DNA from: Streptomyces sp. Alt3
GTDB taxonomy: Bacteria; Actinomycetota; Actinomycetes; Streptomycetales; Streptomycetaceae
Direction: 5' to 3'
Assembly: GCF_030719215.1 (NCBI RefSeq)
Contig: NZ_CP120983.1
Location: 3,410,001-3,474,000 of the forward strand
DNA: 64,000 nt
This document shows, piece by piece, positions 36,184-45,110 of this stretch. Below the pieces are notes generated by a model. It had not been told where the DNA came from. It was given only the letters and a program-made list of their open reading frames with translations, and searched no databases. The stretch's first letter is position 1. Each line of letters begins with the position of its first letter. The position numbers and the translations under genes were made by a program.

Positions 36184-37376
36184 GCGTCCTTGGTGACCGC
36201 CCCGACGTAGACCTTGCCGTCGTCCGTCAGCAGCGCGTTGACCAGCCGCGTCCTGAAGACCGTGCCCGAGCCGAAGTCGCCGGTGACCTTGTCGCCGAGG
36301 GCGTCCAGGAACTGCTGCGCCTGCGCCGGTACGTCGCCGGAGCCCTGGGCGGGCAGGCCGGCCCCGCCCGGCAGGTCGATCTCGGCGACGGCGCTCCAGC
36401 CCTTGCCGATGACGTTCAGCCCCTGGAAGTCCTCCAGCGCGCTCAGGTCCTTCTGCGCCTTGTCCGCCGTGCCGTTCTTCTCCGCCTCGGCCTCGATCTC
36501 GTCGGCCTCGGTGACCTCGGCACCCTTGGGCGGGGTGAAGGAGAAGGAGGAGGCGTCGGGCTTCGCGAAGTCGACCTGGGTGAAGCCCGCGTCGACCGCG
36601 GCCTTGCCCCCGCCGCTCGGGGCCAGCGTGAACTTGAGCGGTACGCCGGTCGAGGCGTCGACCGCAACCGTGACGGAGCCGATCGTGGAACCGGACTGCT
36701 TCGGCTTGATCACGAGCCTGTAGGCGTCGCGCCCCGCCACCTGCGCCGTGCCGTCGACCGTGACGGACGTGGTGTCGTCCGCGGCGGCGAGGGCCTTCTC
36801 GGCGAGCTCCTTCGGGGTGCCGGGCACTCCCTCCGGCGCCTTGTCGGCCTTGCCGCCCGCGCGCTCGTTCCCGTCGGACTCCGCGTGGTAGACCTCGTTG
36901 CTCCCGCTGTCGTACCCCCAGACGTCGTCCCCGTTGTGGACGAGGCTGTACTCCGAGCTCTCGCCGAGGATCGAGAGACGCTGCTTGTCGGGGCCGTCGA
37001 CCGCGACCCGGAGCGTGTGCGTCCCGGAGGCGAGTTCCATCAGCTTGCTCTCGGGGTCCGCGCTCGACCCGGCCGAACCCGCGTCCGGCGCGAAGGAGCC
37101 CGCGAGGCCCCCGAGCGACGGGATACCGAGGTCGGTGGTGACCTTCACCGTGCCGGAGAGCTGCTGCTCGTCCGACGCGGCGATCTTCTCGATGAGTTCC
37201 TGCGCGGTGATGTCCGGGAGGTCCGGGTCGCCGGAGTTCGCGAGCGCCGGGACGAGTCCGATCGTCGCCGCCGCCACCCCCGCCACCGCGAACGGGACGA
37301 TGTAGCGCGCCGCCTTACGACGGCCCACGACAGTGCCCGTGGCCTCGTTGGTCTCTGCGCTGTCGTTCGGTGCCAT
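36153..37376 (-). CDS. Secreted LolA/RseB-fold lipoprotein-carrier-like protein
   Basis: 407 residues. Residues 20-48 are a basic segment followed by one hydrophobic helix (YIVPFAVAGVAAATIGLVPA), a signal or anchor. The rest is extracellular: SGTVKVTTDLGIPSLGG near residue 75, HTLRVAVDGPDKQRLSILG, a Trp-Gly motif DDVWGYDSGSN, and GRDAYRLVIKPKQSGS, matching the LolA-like fold of actinobacterial LolA/DUF2092 proteins. ATG 37376 has GGAGG ten bases upstream. It lies upstream of the ABC exporter on the same strand, but with a 187-bp gap. The stop falls within a triplicated 36-bp repeat. Confidence 0.85.
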   Translation of the reverse strand: MAPNDSAETNEATGTVVGRRKAARYIVPFAVAGVAAATIGLVPALANSGDPDLPDITAQELIEKIAASDEQQLSGTVKVTTDLGIPSLGGLAGSFAPDAGSAGSSADPESKLMELASGTHTLRVAVDGPDKQRLSILGESSEYSLVHNGDDVWGYDSGSNEVYHAESDGNERAGGKADKAPEGVPGTPKELAEKALAAADDTTSVTVDGTAQVAGRDAYRLVIKPKQSGSTIGSVTVAVDASTGVPLKFTLAPSGGGKAAVDAGFTQVDFAKPDASSFSFTPPKGAEVTEADEIEAEAEKNGTADKAQKDLSALEDFQGLNVIGKGWSAVAEIDLPGGAGLPAQGSGDVPAQAQQFLDALGDKVTGDFGSGTVFRTRLVNALLTDDGKVYVGAVTKDALVKAADTAE

Positions 37377-37633
37377 GTGTGCTCTACCTCCGTGGTCGGC
37401 GGCTGCCATCCCGTTGCACTCGTCCACTCCCCGCCGCCATTCTCACCCGATGTGGTCAGGAGTGGTTGATATCCATCTGACCAAATCGAGCGAGGACAAG
37501 CGTCAGTCCTCGGGAGCAACTGGGCGTACCTCTCCGGGATGACCCCGGGGGCCGGGGGCCCGCCGAGCCCCTAAGGGTTCGGTGGACGGCTGTGGGCCGA
37601 CCGGGCCCCGTGATCCGCCGGGGCCTCCAGGCG

Positions 37634-38644
37634 TCAGCCTGCCCGGTGCACCACGGCGTCGCACAGCTCTTCGAGTGCGGCCTTGGCATAGCACTCGGGC
37701 AGCGGCGCCAGCGTCGCCCGCGCCTCCTGGGCGTAGCGGACGGTGTCGCGCCGCGCCTGTTCGAGCGCGGGGTGGGCGCGGAGCCGGCGCAGCGCCTCCG
37801 CGAGCCGGGCGTCGTCGGCGAGGTCGCCGTCGAGCAGTTCCACGAGCTCCTTGTCCTCCGGGCTGCCGCCGGCCGCGGCACGCGCGCGCAGGTGGAGGAC
37901 CGGGAGCGTGGGGATGCCCTCGCGCAGGTCGGTGCCGGGTGTCTTGCCCGACTCGTGGGAGTCGCTGGCGATGTCCAGGACGTCGTCGGCGAGCTGGAAG
38001 GCGATGCCGAGGCGTTCGCCGTACTGGGTGAGGATGTCGACGACCGACTCGTCGGCACCCGCCATCAGGGCGCCGAACCGGCCGGACACGGCGACCAGCG
38101 AGCCGGTCTTGCCGCCCAGCACGTCCATGTAGTGGTCGACGGGGTCGCGTCCGTCGCGCGGGCCCGCGGTCTCCAGGATCTGACCGGTGACCAGGCGCTC
38201 GAACGCCTCCGCCTGGATGCGTACGGCCTCCGGGCCGAGGTCGGCCAGGATGTGCGAGGCCCGGGCGAAGAGGAAGTCGCCCGTCAGGACGGCGACGGAG
38301 TTGCCCCAGCGGGTGTTGGCGCTGTCCACCCCGCGGCGTACGTCCGCCTCGTCCATCACGTCGTCGTGGTACAGCGTCGCCAGGTGCGTCAGCTCGACGA
38401 CCACGGCGGAGGGGACGACGCCGGGTGCGTCGGGGTCACCGAACTGGGCCGCGAGCATCACGAGCAGGGGCCGGAAACGCTTGCCCCCCGCGCTGACGAG
38501 GTGCTGCGCGGCCTCCGTGATGAACGGGACCTCACTTTTGGTGGCATCCAGCAGCCCCGCCTCGACAGCGGCCAAACCGGCCTGGACATCGGCCTCAAGA
38601 GCCTGGTCCCGCACGCTCAGTCCGAACGGCCCGACGACGGTCAC
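37634..38644 (-). CDS. Long-chain polyprenyl diphosphate synthase
   Basis: 336 residues of the trans-prenyltransferase family. The first aspartate-rich motif is YHDDVMDEADVRRG, the second FQLADDVLDIASD; GGKRFRPLLVML binds isopentenyl diphosphate. Two residues before the first motif are LATLYH, small to medium, consistent with a long product. It probably makes the nonaprenyl-type side chain of menaquinone, the substrate of both complex I systems in this window. GTG 38644 has AGGAG nine bases upstream. Divergent from the POT transporter gene. Confidence 0.92.
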   Translation of the reverse strand: MTVVGPFGLSVRDQALEADVQAGLAAVEAGLLDATKSEVPFITEAAQHLVSAGGKRFRPLLVMLAAQFGDPDAPGVVPSAVVVELTHLATLYHDDVMDEADVRRGVDSANTRWGNSVAVLTGDFLFARASHILADLGPEAVRIQAEAFERLVTGQILETAGPRDGRDPVDHYMDVLGGKTGSLVAVSGRFGALMAGADESVVDILTQYGERLGIAFQLADDVLDIASDSHESGKTPGTDLREGIPTLPVLHLRARAAAGGSPEDKELVELLDGDLADDARLAEALRRLRAHPALEQARRDTVRYAQEARATLAPLPECYAKAALEELCDAVVHRAG

Positions 38645-38800
38645 GAGGGGATCTCCTGTCTGCTGACGATCACACGGAATGTCGATGTGTCGCTGTCCTC
38701 ACTCAAGTCAGCGTATCCGGTCCCCTTTGGATCACCGTGGGCGCCTTCCCGCCACCGCCGGTATGTTCGACATCAGCTCATACGATCAGGAGTTGTCGTT

Positions 38801-40300
38801 TTGTCCCACACCGCGACCGGTACCGATCCGGCCCAGCCACCGCCCGAGGACGATCACGCGTTCTTCGGCCAGCCACGGGGCCTGATGACCCTGTCCGGAC
38901 TGGAGGTCTGGGAGCGCTTCTCGTTCCTCGGGATGCAGGCCATCCTGGTCCTCTTCTTCGCCGACAAGGTCTCCGACGGCGGTCTGGGCATGGACCCGGG
39001 CACCGCGGCGTCCGTGTCCGCCGCCTACGGCACCCTCGTCTATCTCGTGTCCGTCGCGGGCGGCTGGCTGGCCGACCGGATCCTCGGTTCGTACCGTGCC
39101 GTGCTGTACGGCGGCATCCTCATCGCCTGCGGCCACTACGCCATGGCCGTGCCGACGGCCACGATGACCTGGGTGGGCCTCGGCCTGATCAGCGCGGGCA
39201 CGGGGCTGCTCAAGCCCAATGTGGCCTCGATGGTCGGCAAGCTCTACGGCACCGAGGACAACCGCCGCGACGCGGGGTTCGCGCTCTACTACATGGGCAT
39301 CAACATCGGTGCCTTCGTGGGCCCGCTGGTCACCGGCTGGCTCGGTGAGCACGCGAGCTGGCACTGGGGGTTCTCGGCCGCCGCGTTCGGCATGACACTC
39401 GGCCTGATCCAGTACGTCGTCGGCCGGCGTCACCTGGCCGGGCGAAAGCACGCGGCGGAGTACGCCCTGGCACCCGGTCCGATGCGCCGGGCCGTGCTGA
39501 CGATCATGGCCGGAATCGTGGTGGTGGCCCTGGTGGCGACGGCCCTGGCGCTGGCCGGCTGGCTCACGATGGACCGCTTCGTCGACGTCCTCACCCTCGT
39601 CTCGGTGATCGCGCCCGTCGTCTACTTCGTCGTGATGTTCAGGAGCCCCCGGGTCACCCCGGAGGAGCGCGGCAGGCTCCGGCCGTACGTCGTGCTGTTC
39701 CTGGCGTCCGTCGTCTTCAACTTCATCCTGTTCCAGGCCTACTCGACCATGATCCTGCTCGCCTCGACGAACGCCCGTGCGGAGATCTTCGGCTTCCACT
39801 TCCCGGCGAGCTGGTACGCCTCCGCACTGGGCGCCTTCGAGGTCGCGCTGGCGCCCGTGGTCGCCGCCGTCTGGGCCAGGATGGGCCCGCGCCAGCCGCA
39901 CGCGTCGAACAAGATCGCGATCGGGGTCGTCCTCGGCGGCCTGTCCTTCCTCCTGATGGTCCTGCCCACCTCGGGTCACGCCGACGAGACCTACAAGATG
40001 GCCGTCTGGTGGATCGTGGGCTCCTACCTGCTGCTCGGCCTCGGCGACATCCTGCTGGAGACCTCCGGCATGTCCGCCACCACGAAGCTCGCCCCCAAGG
40101 CCTTCGCCAGCCAGACGATGGCGCTGTGGTTCCTGTCCCTGGCCCTCGCCAACGGCATCCAGGCACAGGTCGTGAAGCTCTACGGCGAGGTCTCCAACCC
40201 CGCCTACTTCGGTGTCAATGGCGCCATCGCGGTGGCGGCCGGTGTGGCCGTCATCGCCGCCGCTCCCTGGCTGAAGCGCACCATGCACCCCGTCCACTGA
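38801..40300 (+). CDS. POT/PTR2-family proton-dependent peptide transporter
   Basis: 499 residues from TTG 38801 with AGGAG eight bases upstream. Helix 1 carries GLEVWERFSFLGMQAILVLF, the E-x-x-E-R proton motif of POT transporters. Helices 4-5 have GTGLLKPNVASMVGKLY and GFALYYMGINIGAFVGP, the PTR2 signature. About 14 helices in all. It imports di- and tripeptides with protons. The hydrolase at 40310 begins nine bases after its stop and probably shares its transcript. Confidence 0.92.
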   Translation: MSHTATGTDPAQPPPEDDHAFFGQPRGLMTLSGLEVWERFSFLGMQAILVLFFADKVSDGGLGMDPGTAASVSAAYGTLVYLVSVAGGWLADRILGSYRAVLYGGILIACGHYAMAVPTATMTWVGLGLISAGTGLLKPNVASMVGKLYGTEDNRRDAGFALYYMGINIGAFVGPLVTGWLGEHASWHWGFSAAAFGMTLGLIQYVVGRRHLAGRKHAAEYALAPGPMRRAVLTIMAGIVVVALVATALALAGWLTMDRFVDVLTLVSVIAPVVYFVVMFRSPRVTPEERGRLRPYVVLFLASVVFNFILFQAYSTMILLASTNARAEIFGFHFPASWYASALGAFEVALAPVVAAVWARMGPRQPHASNKIAIGVVLGGLSFLLMVLPTSGHADETYKMAVWWIVGSYLLLGLGDILLETSGMSATTKLAPKAFASQTMALWFLSLALANGIQAQVVKLYGEVSNPAYFGVNGAIAVAAGVAVIAAAPWLKRTMHPVH

Positions 40301-40309
40301 GGTACCGCC

Positions 40310-42304
40310 ATGCACATCCGCACCGATTTCCCGTACGAGACCACGCACGAGGACCTCTACATCCCGCTGGCCGGGGGCACCCAGCTGTACGCCCGGATCT
40401 GGCGGCCGGTCACCGACGAACCGGTGCCCGCGCTGCTGGAGTACCTGCCCTACCGGCTCAGCGACTGGACGGCGCCGCGTGACTGGCAGCGCCACCCCTG
40501 GTACGCGGGCCACGGCTACGCCTCCGTGCGTGTCGACGTACGCGGGCACGGCAACAGCGAGGGCATGCCGGGCGACGAGTACGACGCGACGGAGCTCGCC
40601 GACGGGGTCGCCGTCGTGCACTGGCTGGCCCAGCAGGAGTGGTGCTCGGGCCGGGTGGGCATGTTCGGCATCTCCTGGGGTGGCTTCAACTCGCTCCAGA
40701 TCGCCGCGCTCGCGCCGGAGCCCCTGAAGGCGATCGTGACCGTCTGTTCGGCCGACGACCGCTACGACAACGACGTCCACTACATGGGCGGCTCCGTCCT
40801 GGGCGTGGACATGCACGCGTGGGCCTCGACCATGCTGGCCTTCGTCTCGCGGCCCCCGGACCCGGCGGACGTCGGCGAGGACTGGCGGGACATGTGGCTG
40901 CGGCGGCTGGAGAAGGTCGAGCCGTTCATCCACACGTGGCTGGCCCACCAGACCCGCGACGACTACTGGAAGCACGGCAGCGTCTGCGAGGACTACGGCG
41001 CGATCCAAGCGAAGGTCCTGGCGGTGGGCGGCTGGCACGACCCGTACCGCGACACCGTCCTGAGGCTCGTCGAGCACCTGGACCCCGGGCAGGTACGCGG
41101 ACTGATCGGCCCCTGGTCGCACCAGTACCCGGACCGCGGGCTTCCGCCGGGGCCGGCGATCGGCTTCCTCCAGGAGACGCTGCGCTGGTGGGACCAGCAC
41201 CTGAAGGACGAGGACACCGGGGTGATGAACGAGCCCCTGCTGCGGTCCTGGATCAGCGGCTCCCATCCCCCGGCCACGGTCTACGAGACGCTGCCCGGCC
41301 GCTGGGTCGGTGACGCGGCCTGGCCGTCGGAGAACGTCGCCGCGGTCATCTACGCCCTGGGGGGCGGGGCGCAGATCGTCCGTTCGCCGCAGCAGACCGG
41401 GCTCGACGCGGGCCGCTTCTTCCCGTTCGGCAACGACGCCGACCTGCCTCCCGACCAGCGGGACGAGGACGCCAAGTCGGTGTGCTTCGAGTTCCCCGTC
41501 GAGGACGCCCCGATCGAGATCCTCGGCCGCCCCCGGGTGACGCTCCTGCTCCGGATGGACGTACCGCGCGGCCAGGTGATCGCCCGGCTCTGCGACGTGG
41601 CCCCGGACGGGTCCTCCACCCTGGTGACACGCGGCGCCCTCAATCTGGCCACCCGTCACGGGCGCGACCGCGCGGAGGACTGGCCCGCCGGGGAGGCCGA
41701 GTACGTGAACTTCGAGCTGAACGGCATCGGGCACACCTTCCCGCCCGGCCACCGGATCAGGGTCGCCGTCTCCTCCTCGTACTGGCCGTGGATCTGGCCC
41801 CAGGCCGGTTCGGCGGGCTTCACGCTGGAGGCGGAGGGCAGCCTCGTCGAGCTCCCGGTGCGCAGGCACACCGAGGACCCGGCGATCACCTTCGGCGAAC
41901 CGGAGCAGGCGGAGCCGCTCGGCGTCGCCTTCCCGGTCACACTCGACGAGCAGCGCCCCGAGCGCCTGGTGGTCCGCGACGTCGCCAAGGGCGAGTGGCG
42001 CCTGGAGGTCGACCCGCGGTACGGCGGCACGCGTGTCTACCCCGACGGCCTGGAGTTCACCGAGGACGCCCTGGAGACGTACACGATCCAGCAGGACGAC
42101 CCGCTGTCGGCCCGGGCCCGTTCGGACTGGACGATCAGACTGCACCGGCCGGAGATGTCCTGGGACGTACGGGTCGAGACCCGCTCGGAGCTGAGTGCGG
42201 ACGCGGACGACTTCATCACCTCCAACGAGGTCGTGTGCAGGGACGGCGACGAGATCGTCTTCCACCGGACCTGGGAGAAGCGGATCCCGCGGACGGCCGG
42301 CTGA
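40310..42304 (+). CDS. CocE/NonD-family alpha/beta hydrolase (X-Pro dipeptidyl-peptidase-like)
   Basis: 664 residues. The alpha/beta-hydrolase core holds nucleophile Ser122 in GISWGG, Asp244 in GWHDPY and His271 in GPWSH. The C-terminal 250 residues are the jelly-roll domain of the S15/CocE family (WPAGEAEYVNFELNGIGH, PPGHRIRVAVSSSYWP). Relatives cleave X-Pro dipeptides or esters. No signal peptide is seen, so it acts in the cytosol. Its place behind a peptide transporter suggests it processes imported peptides; that is inference. Confidence 0.9.
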   Translation: MHIRTDFPYETTHEDLYIPLAGGTQLYARIWRPVTDEPVPALLEYLPYRLSDWTAPRDWQRHPWYAGHGYASVRVDVRGHGNSEGMPGDEYDATELADGVAVVHWLAQQEWCSGRVGMFGISWGGFNSLQIAALAPEPLKAIVTVCSADDRYDNDVHYMGGSVLGVDMHAWASTMLAFVSRPPDPADVGEDWRDMWLRRLEKVEPFIHTWLAHQTRDDYWKHGSVCEDYGAIQAKVLAVGGWHDPYRDTVLRLVEHLDPGQVRGLIGPWSHQYPDRGLPPGPAIGFLQETLRWWDQHLKDEDTGVMNEPLLRSWISGSHPPATVYETLPGRWVGDAAWPSENVAAVIYALGGGAQIVRSPQQTGLDAGRFFPFGNDADLPPDQRDEDAKSVCFEFPVEDAPIEILGRPRVTLLLRMDVPRGQVIARLCDVAPDGSSTLVTRGALNLATRHGRDRAEDWPAGEAEYVNFELNGIGHTFPPGHRIRVAVSSSYWPWIWPQAGSAGFTLEAEGSLVELPVRRHTEDPAITFGEPEQAEPLGVAFPVTLDEQRPERLVVRDVAKGEWRLEVDPRYGGTRVYPDGLEFTEDALETYTIQQDDPLSARARSDWTIRLHRPEMSWDVRVETRSELSADADDFITSNEVVCRDGDEIVFHRTWEKRIPRTAG

Positions 42305-42414
42305 CCAGGGTTATCCCATAACTTTCCGGGCATTACGCCTACTTGAGGTACTGACGCCGACCGGCGACTCCGACGTACCGTGTCCCTCAAGCGACTGGAA
42401 AGGGGCAGCGACAG

Positions 42415-43644
42415 ATGCCCGAGCAAGGCAGCCCGCTCGACCTGGCCGAGGGCGATCCCTTCGGTCCGCACAACCTTCCGTACGGCGTGTTCTCCATCCC
42501 CGGACACACCGAGGGCCGAAGGGTCGGGGTCCGCGTCGGCGGACATGTACTGGACGCCGGGGCCGCGGCGCAGGCGCTCGGTTCGCCGTACGCCAGACTG
42601 CTGGCGCAGCCGAGCCTGATGCCGCTGCTGGCGGCGGGGCGCACCGCGTGGCGGGACGTGCGGCGGGCACTGACGGCGTGGGTCACGGTCCCGTCCCACC
42701 GCCCGGAGCTGGAGCCGCTGCTGCACCCGCTGGAGTCGGTGACCCTGCACCTGCCGTACGAGGTCGCGGACTACGTCGACTTCTACGCCAGCGAGCACCA
42801 CGCCACCAACGTGGGGAGGATCTTCCGCCCCGACGGGGCGGCGCTCACCCCCAACTGGAAGCACCTGCCGATCGGTTACCACGGCCGGGCCGGCACGGTC
42901 GTGGTCTCCGGCACGGACGTGGCACGCCCCTCCGGGCAGCGCAAGGCGCCGTCGGACCCCGCCCCGGTCTTCGGCCCCTCGGTGAAGCTGGACATCGAGG
43001 CCGAGGTCGGCTTCGTCGTGGGTGTTCCCTCGGAGCAGGGGTCCCCCGTGGCCCTCGGTGACTTCCGTGAGCACGTCTTCGGGCTCTCCCTGCTCAACGA
43101 CTGGTCGGCGCGGGACATCCAGGCCTGGGAATACGTGCCGCTGGGCCCGTTCCTCGGCAAGTCCTTCGCCACCTCCGTGTCGGCGTGGGTGACTCCGCTG
43201 GAGGCCCTGGACGCGGCCCGCACGGCGCCGCCCGCACGTGACGAGGACCTGCTCCCGTATCTGGAGGACGCGGACGACGAGGAGCCGGGCGGCTTCGACA
43301 TCCGGATCTCGGTGGAGATCAACGGACAGACCGTCTCCGAGCCTCCGTTCTCCTCGATGTACTGGACCGCGGCCCAGCAGCTGGCGCAGATGACGGTCAA
43401 CGGCGCCTCGCTGCGCACGGGCGACCTGTACGGCTCGGGCACCGTCAGCGGTGCGGAGCCGGGGCAGCGCGGCTCCCTGCTCGAACTCACCTGGAACGGC
43501 CGCGACCCGCTGGACCTGCCCGGGGGCAGGCGGACGTTCCTGGAGGACGGGGACACCGTCACCCTGACCGCCTGGGCACCCGGTCCGCACGGCACCCGGG
43601 TCGGACTCGGTGAGGTCACCGGCCGGATCACGGGCAGGTCGTGA
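42415..43644 (+). CDS. fahA: Fumarylacetoacetase
   Basis: 409 residues, the normal length. The catalytic core contains DYVDFYASEHHATNVGRIFR, PIGYHGRAGTVVVSG, VKLDIEAEVGFVVG and LNDWSARDIQAWEY, carrying the metal-binding Asp/Glu set and the catalytic His. It cleaves fumarylacetoacetate to fumarate and acetoacetate, last step of tyrosine/homogentisate breakdown. ATG 42415 has AAAGGGG nine bases upstream. Other genes of the pathway are not in the window. The GOLPH3-like gene overlaps its end by four bases. Confidence 0.95.
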   Translation: MPEQGSPLDLAEGDPFGPHNLPYGVFSIPGHTEGRRVGVRVGGHVLDAGAAAQALGSPYARLLAQPSLMPLLAAGRTAWRDVRRALTAWVTVPSHRPELEPLLHPLESVTLHLPYEVADYVDFYASEHHATNVGRIFRPDGAALTPNWKHLPIGYHGRAGTVVVSGTDVARPSGQRKAPSDPAPVFGPSVKLDIEAEVGFVVGVPSEQGSPVALGDFREHVFGLSLLNDWSARDIQAWEYVPLGPFLGKSFATSVSAWVTPLEALDAARTAPPARDEDLLPYLEDADDEEPGGFDIRISVEINGQTVSEPPFSSMYWTAAQQLAQMTVNGASLRTGDLYGSGTVSGAEPGQRGSLLELTWNGRDPLDLPGGRRTFLEDGDTVTLTAWAPGPHGTRVGLGEVTGRITGRS

Positions 43645-44330
43645 CCGACGCCACCCTGACGCTCCCCGAGGAACTGCTGGTGCTCGCCCTGGACCCCGCA
43701 CGCGGAAAGCCGCACTGCCGGGTCCGGTTCCTGGAGTACGGCATCGCGGGGGCCGCCCTGGCAGAACTGGAGCTCCAGGGGCGGATAGCCGAGGAACACG
43801 GGCGGGTCGTGGTCGTGAACCCGCTGGATCCGCCTGACGCGCTGCTCGCGGTGTTCCTGCGCAGCCTCCCGCCTCCCGGCAAGGGCGGGTTCCTCTCCTC
43901 CAGGACGTCGGCCCGGCGCTGGGTGCGGCAGGCGGGGCGACGGGCCGGGGGACTGTATCTGGACGCCCTGGTGGAGCGTGGTGTCCTGCGCAGGGAGACC
44001 CGCCGCTTCCTCGGCCTGCTCCCCTACCACCGCCACCCGGCGGGCCCCGCCTCCCCGGCGGAGCAGGTGTGGCAGGGCTTCGACGAGTCCCGCGCGGCAG
44101 GTCACCCCGACCGCAGGGGCCGGCTGCTCGCGGCCCTGGCGGCGGCGGTGGAGCTGCCGGCCGTCGTGCGGGGCGGCGACCGCCGCACGCGTGCCGCGGC
44201 CCGGGCCCTGGTGCGCGAGGAGTGGCCGGCGCAGGCCGTGCACCGCAATGTGCGCCAGGACAGGGCCGCCCGGGCGGGCGGCGGGGGAAGCGGGGGCGGG
44301 GACGGCGGGGGAAGCGGGGACGGGGACTGA
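43641..44330 (+). CDS. GOLPH3/VPS74-family protein
   Basis: 229 residues. The start LTLPEELLVLALDPARGKP and LEYGIAGAALAELELQGRI are the GOLPH3 family signature. A beta hairpin (LPPPGKGGFLS) and helices up to residue 205 follow, then a Gly/Asp tail. Eukaryotic members bind phosphoinositides at the Golgi; bacterial members are common in actinobacteria and of unknown function. GTG 43641 overlaps fahA by four bases (GTGA), so both are coupled. Confidence 0.9.
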   Translation: MTDATLTLPEELLVLALDPARGKPHCRVRFLEYGIAGAALAELELQGRIAEEHGRVVVVNPLDPPDALLAVFLRSLPPPGKGGFLSSRTSARRWVRQAGRRAGGLYLDALVERGVLRRETRRFLGLLPYHRHPAGPASPAEQVWQGFDESRAAGHPDRRGRLLAALAAAVELPAVVRGGDRRTRAAARALVREEWPAQAVHRNVRQDRAARAGGGGSGGGDGGGSGDGD

Positions 44331-44384
44331 CTCCGCGGGTCGTCCGACGCGGCCCGCTCCGACGGCGAGGCGCGCTGGTCAGCG

Positions 44385-44405
44385 ACGTGTGAGGCGGTCA
44401 CACGT
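44385..44405. promoter_or_regulatory. Inverted repeat upstream of the Uma2 gene
   Basis: ACGTGTGA and TCACACGT are perfect 8-bp arms with a 5-bp spacer, 73 bp before the start at 44479. It may be an operator for that gene or a hairpin after the GOLPH3-like gene, whose stop is 54 bp upstream. Confidence 0.45.
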
Positions 44406-44478
44406 TCGGGGGGACCTCATCGCGTTCCCTGCGGATACGCTGAGGAGTCCCGCGAGACTGCCTCCCATGGGAGCACTG

Positions 44479-45084
44479 ATGAGCATCGAACCCGAGGCCC
44501 CCGAGCCGCGGTGGGCGGTCCCGCCCGTGGGCGGCTGGACCGCCGATGACCTGGACACACTCCCGAATCTGCCTCCGCACACGGAGCTGATCGACGGGAG
44601 TCTGGTTTTCGTGGGTCCGCAGACGTTGTTCCATACTCGGGCGGTCGACTTCTTCAACTGGCAATTGCAGTCACTGGCACCGCCCGAACTGGAGGCCGTC
44701 CGGGAGTTCACCATCGACATCGACTTCCAGAACCGGCCCGAACCCGATGTCGTCGTCGTACGCGCGGACGCGGTCGAGAGTCTGCGGCAGACACGGTTCC
44801 CCGCGAGCAGTGTGCTGCTCGCCGTCGAGGTCGTGTCGGACGAGTCCGTCACCCGGGACCGGGAGACCAAGCCCGTGAAGTACGCGCGGGCGAGGATCCC
44901 GCACTACTGGCGGGTGGAGAACAAGGACGGCAGGGCGGTCGTGTACGTCTTCGAGCTGGAACCCGCCACCGGCGCCTACACCTCGACCGGGATCTTCCAC
45001 GACCGGATGAAGGTGTCCACGCCCTTTCCCGTCGATCTCGACCTGGCCGCGATCGTCTCCCGACGCCGGGCGACCGACGGGTAG
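44479..45084 (+). CDS. Uma2-family (PD-(D/E)XK) putative nuclease
   Basis: 201 residues. The Uma2/DUF820 core has ELIDGSLVFVG, the acidic strand RPEPDVVVVRAD, LLAVEVVSDES and RDRETKPVKYARARIPHYW, giving the Asp...Glu-x-Lys set of a restriction-endonuclease-like fold. These genes are abundant in Streptomyces, usually single, and their substrate is unknown. ATG 44479 has GGGAG six bases upstream; ATG 44467 is four residues longer. Convergent with recQ, 26 bp apart. Confidence 0.9.
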   Translation: MSIEPEAPEPRWAVPPVGGWTADDLDTLPNLPPHTELIDGSLVFVGPQTLFHTRAVDFFNWQLQSLAPPELEAVREFTIDIDFQNRPEPDVVVVRADAVESLRQTRFPASSVLLAVEVVSDESVTRDRETKPVKYARARIPHYWRVENKDGRAVVYVFELEPATGAYTSTGIFHDRMKVSTPFPVDLDLAAIVSRRRATDG

Positions 45085-45110
45085 GGACGGAAGCGCGGCC
45101 GACCCGAGGA

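Noticed and set aside
38786..42265. 1159-codon minus-strand frame opposite the POT and CocE/NonD genes
   Set aside because: Composition is that of an antisense shadow (Gly/Arg/Val/His-rich, no motifs); the plus-strand genes have complete family signatures.
42320..42400. Inverted repeat CTTGAGG...CCTCAAG upstream of fumarylacetoacetase
   Set aside because: The arms are about 45 bp apart with interruptions, too loose to call an operator or hairpin.
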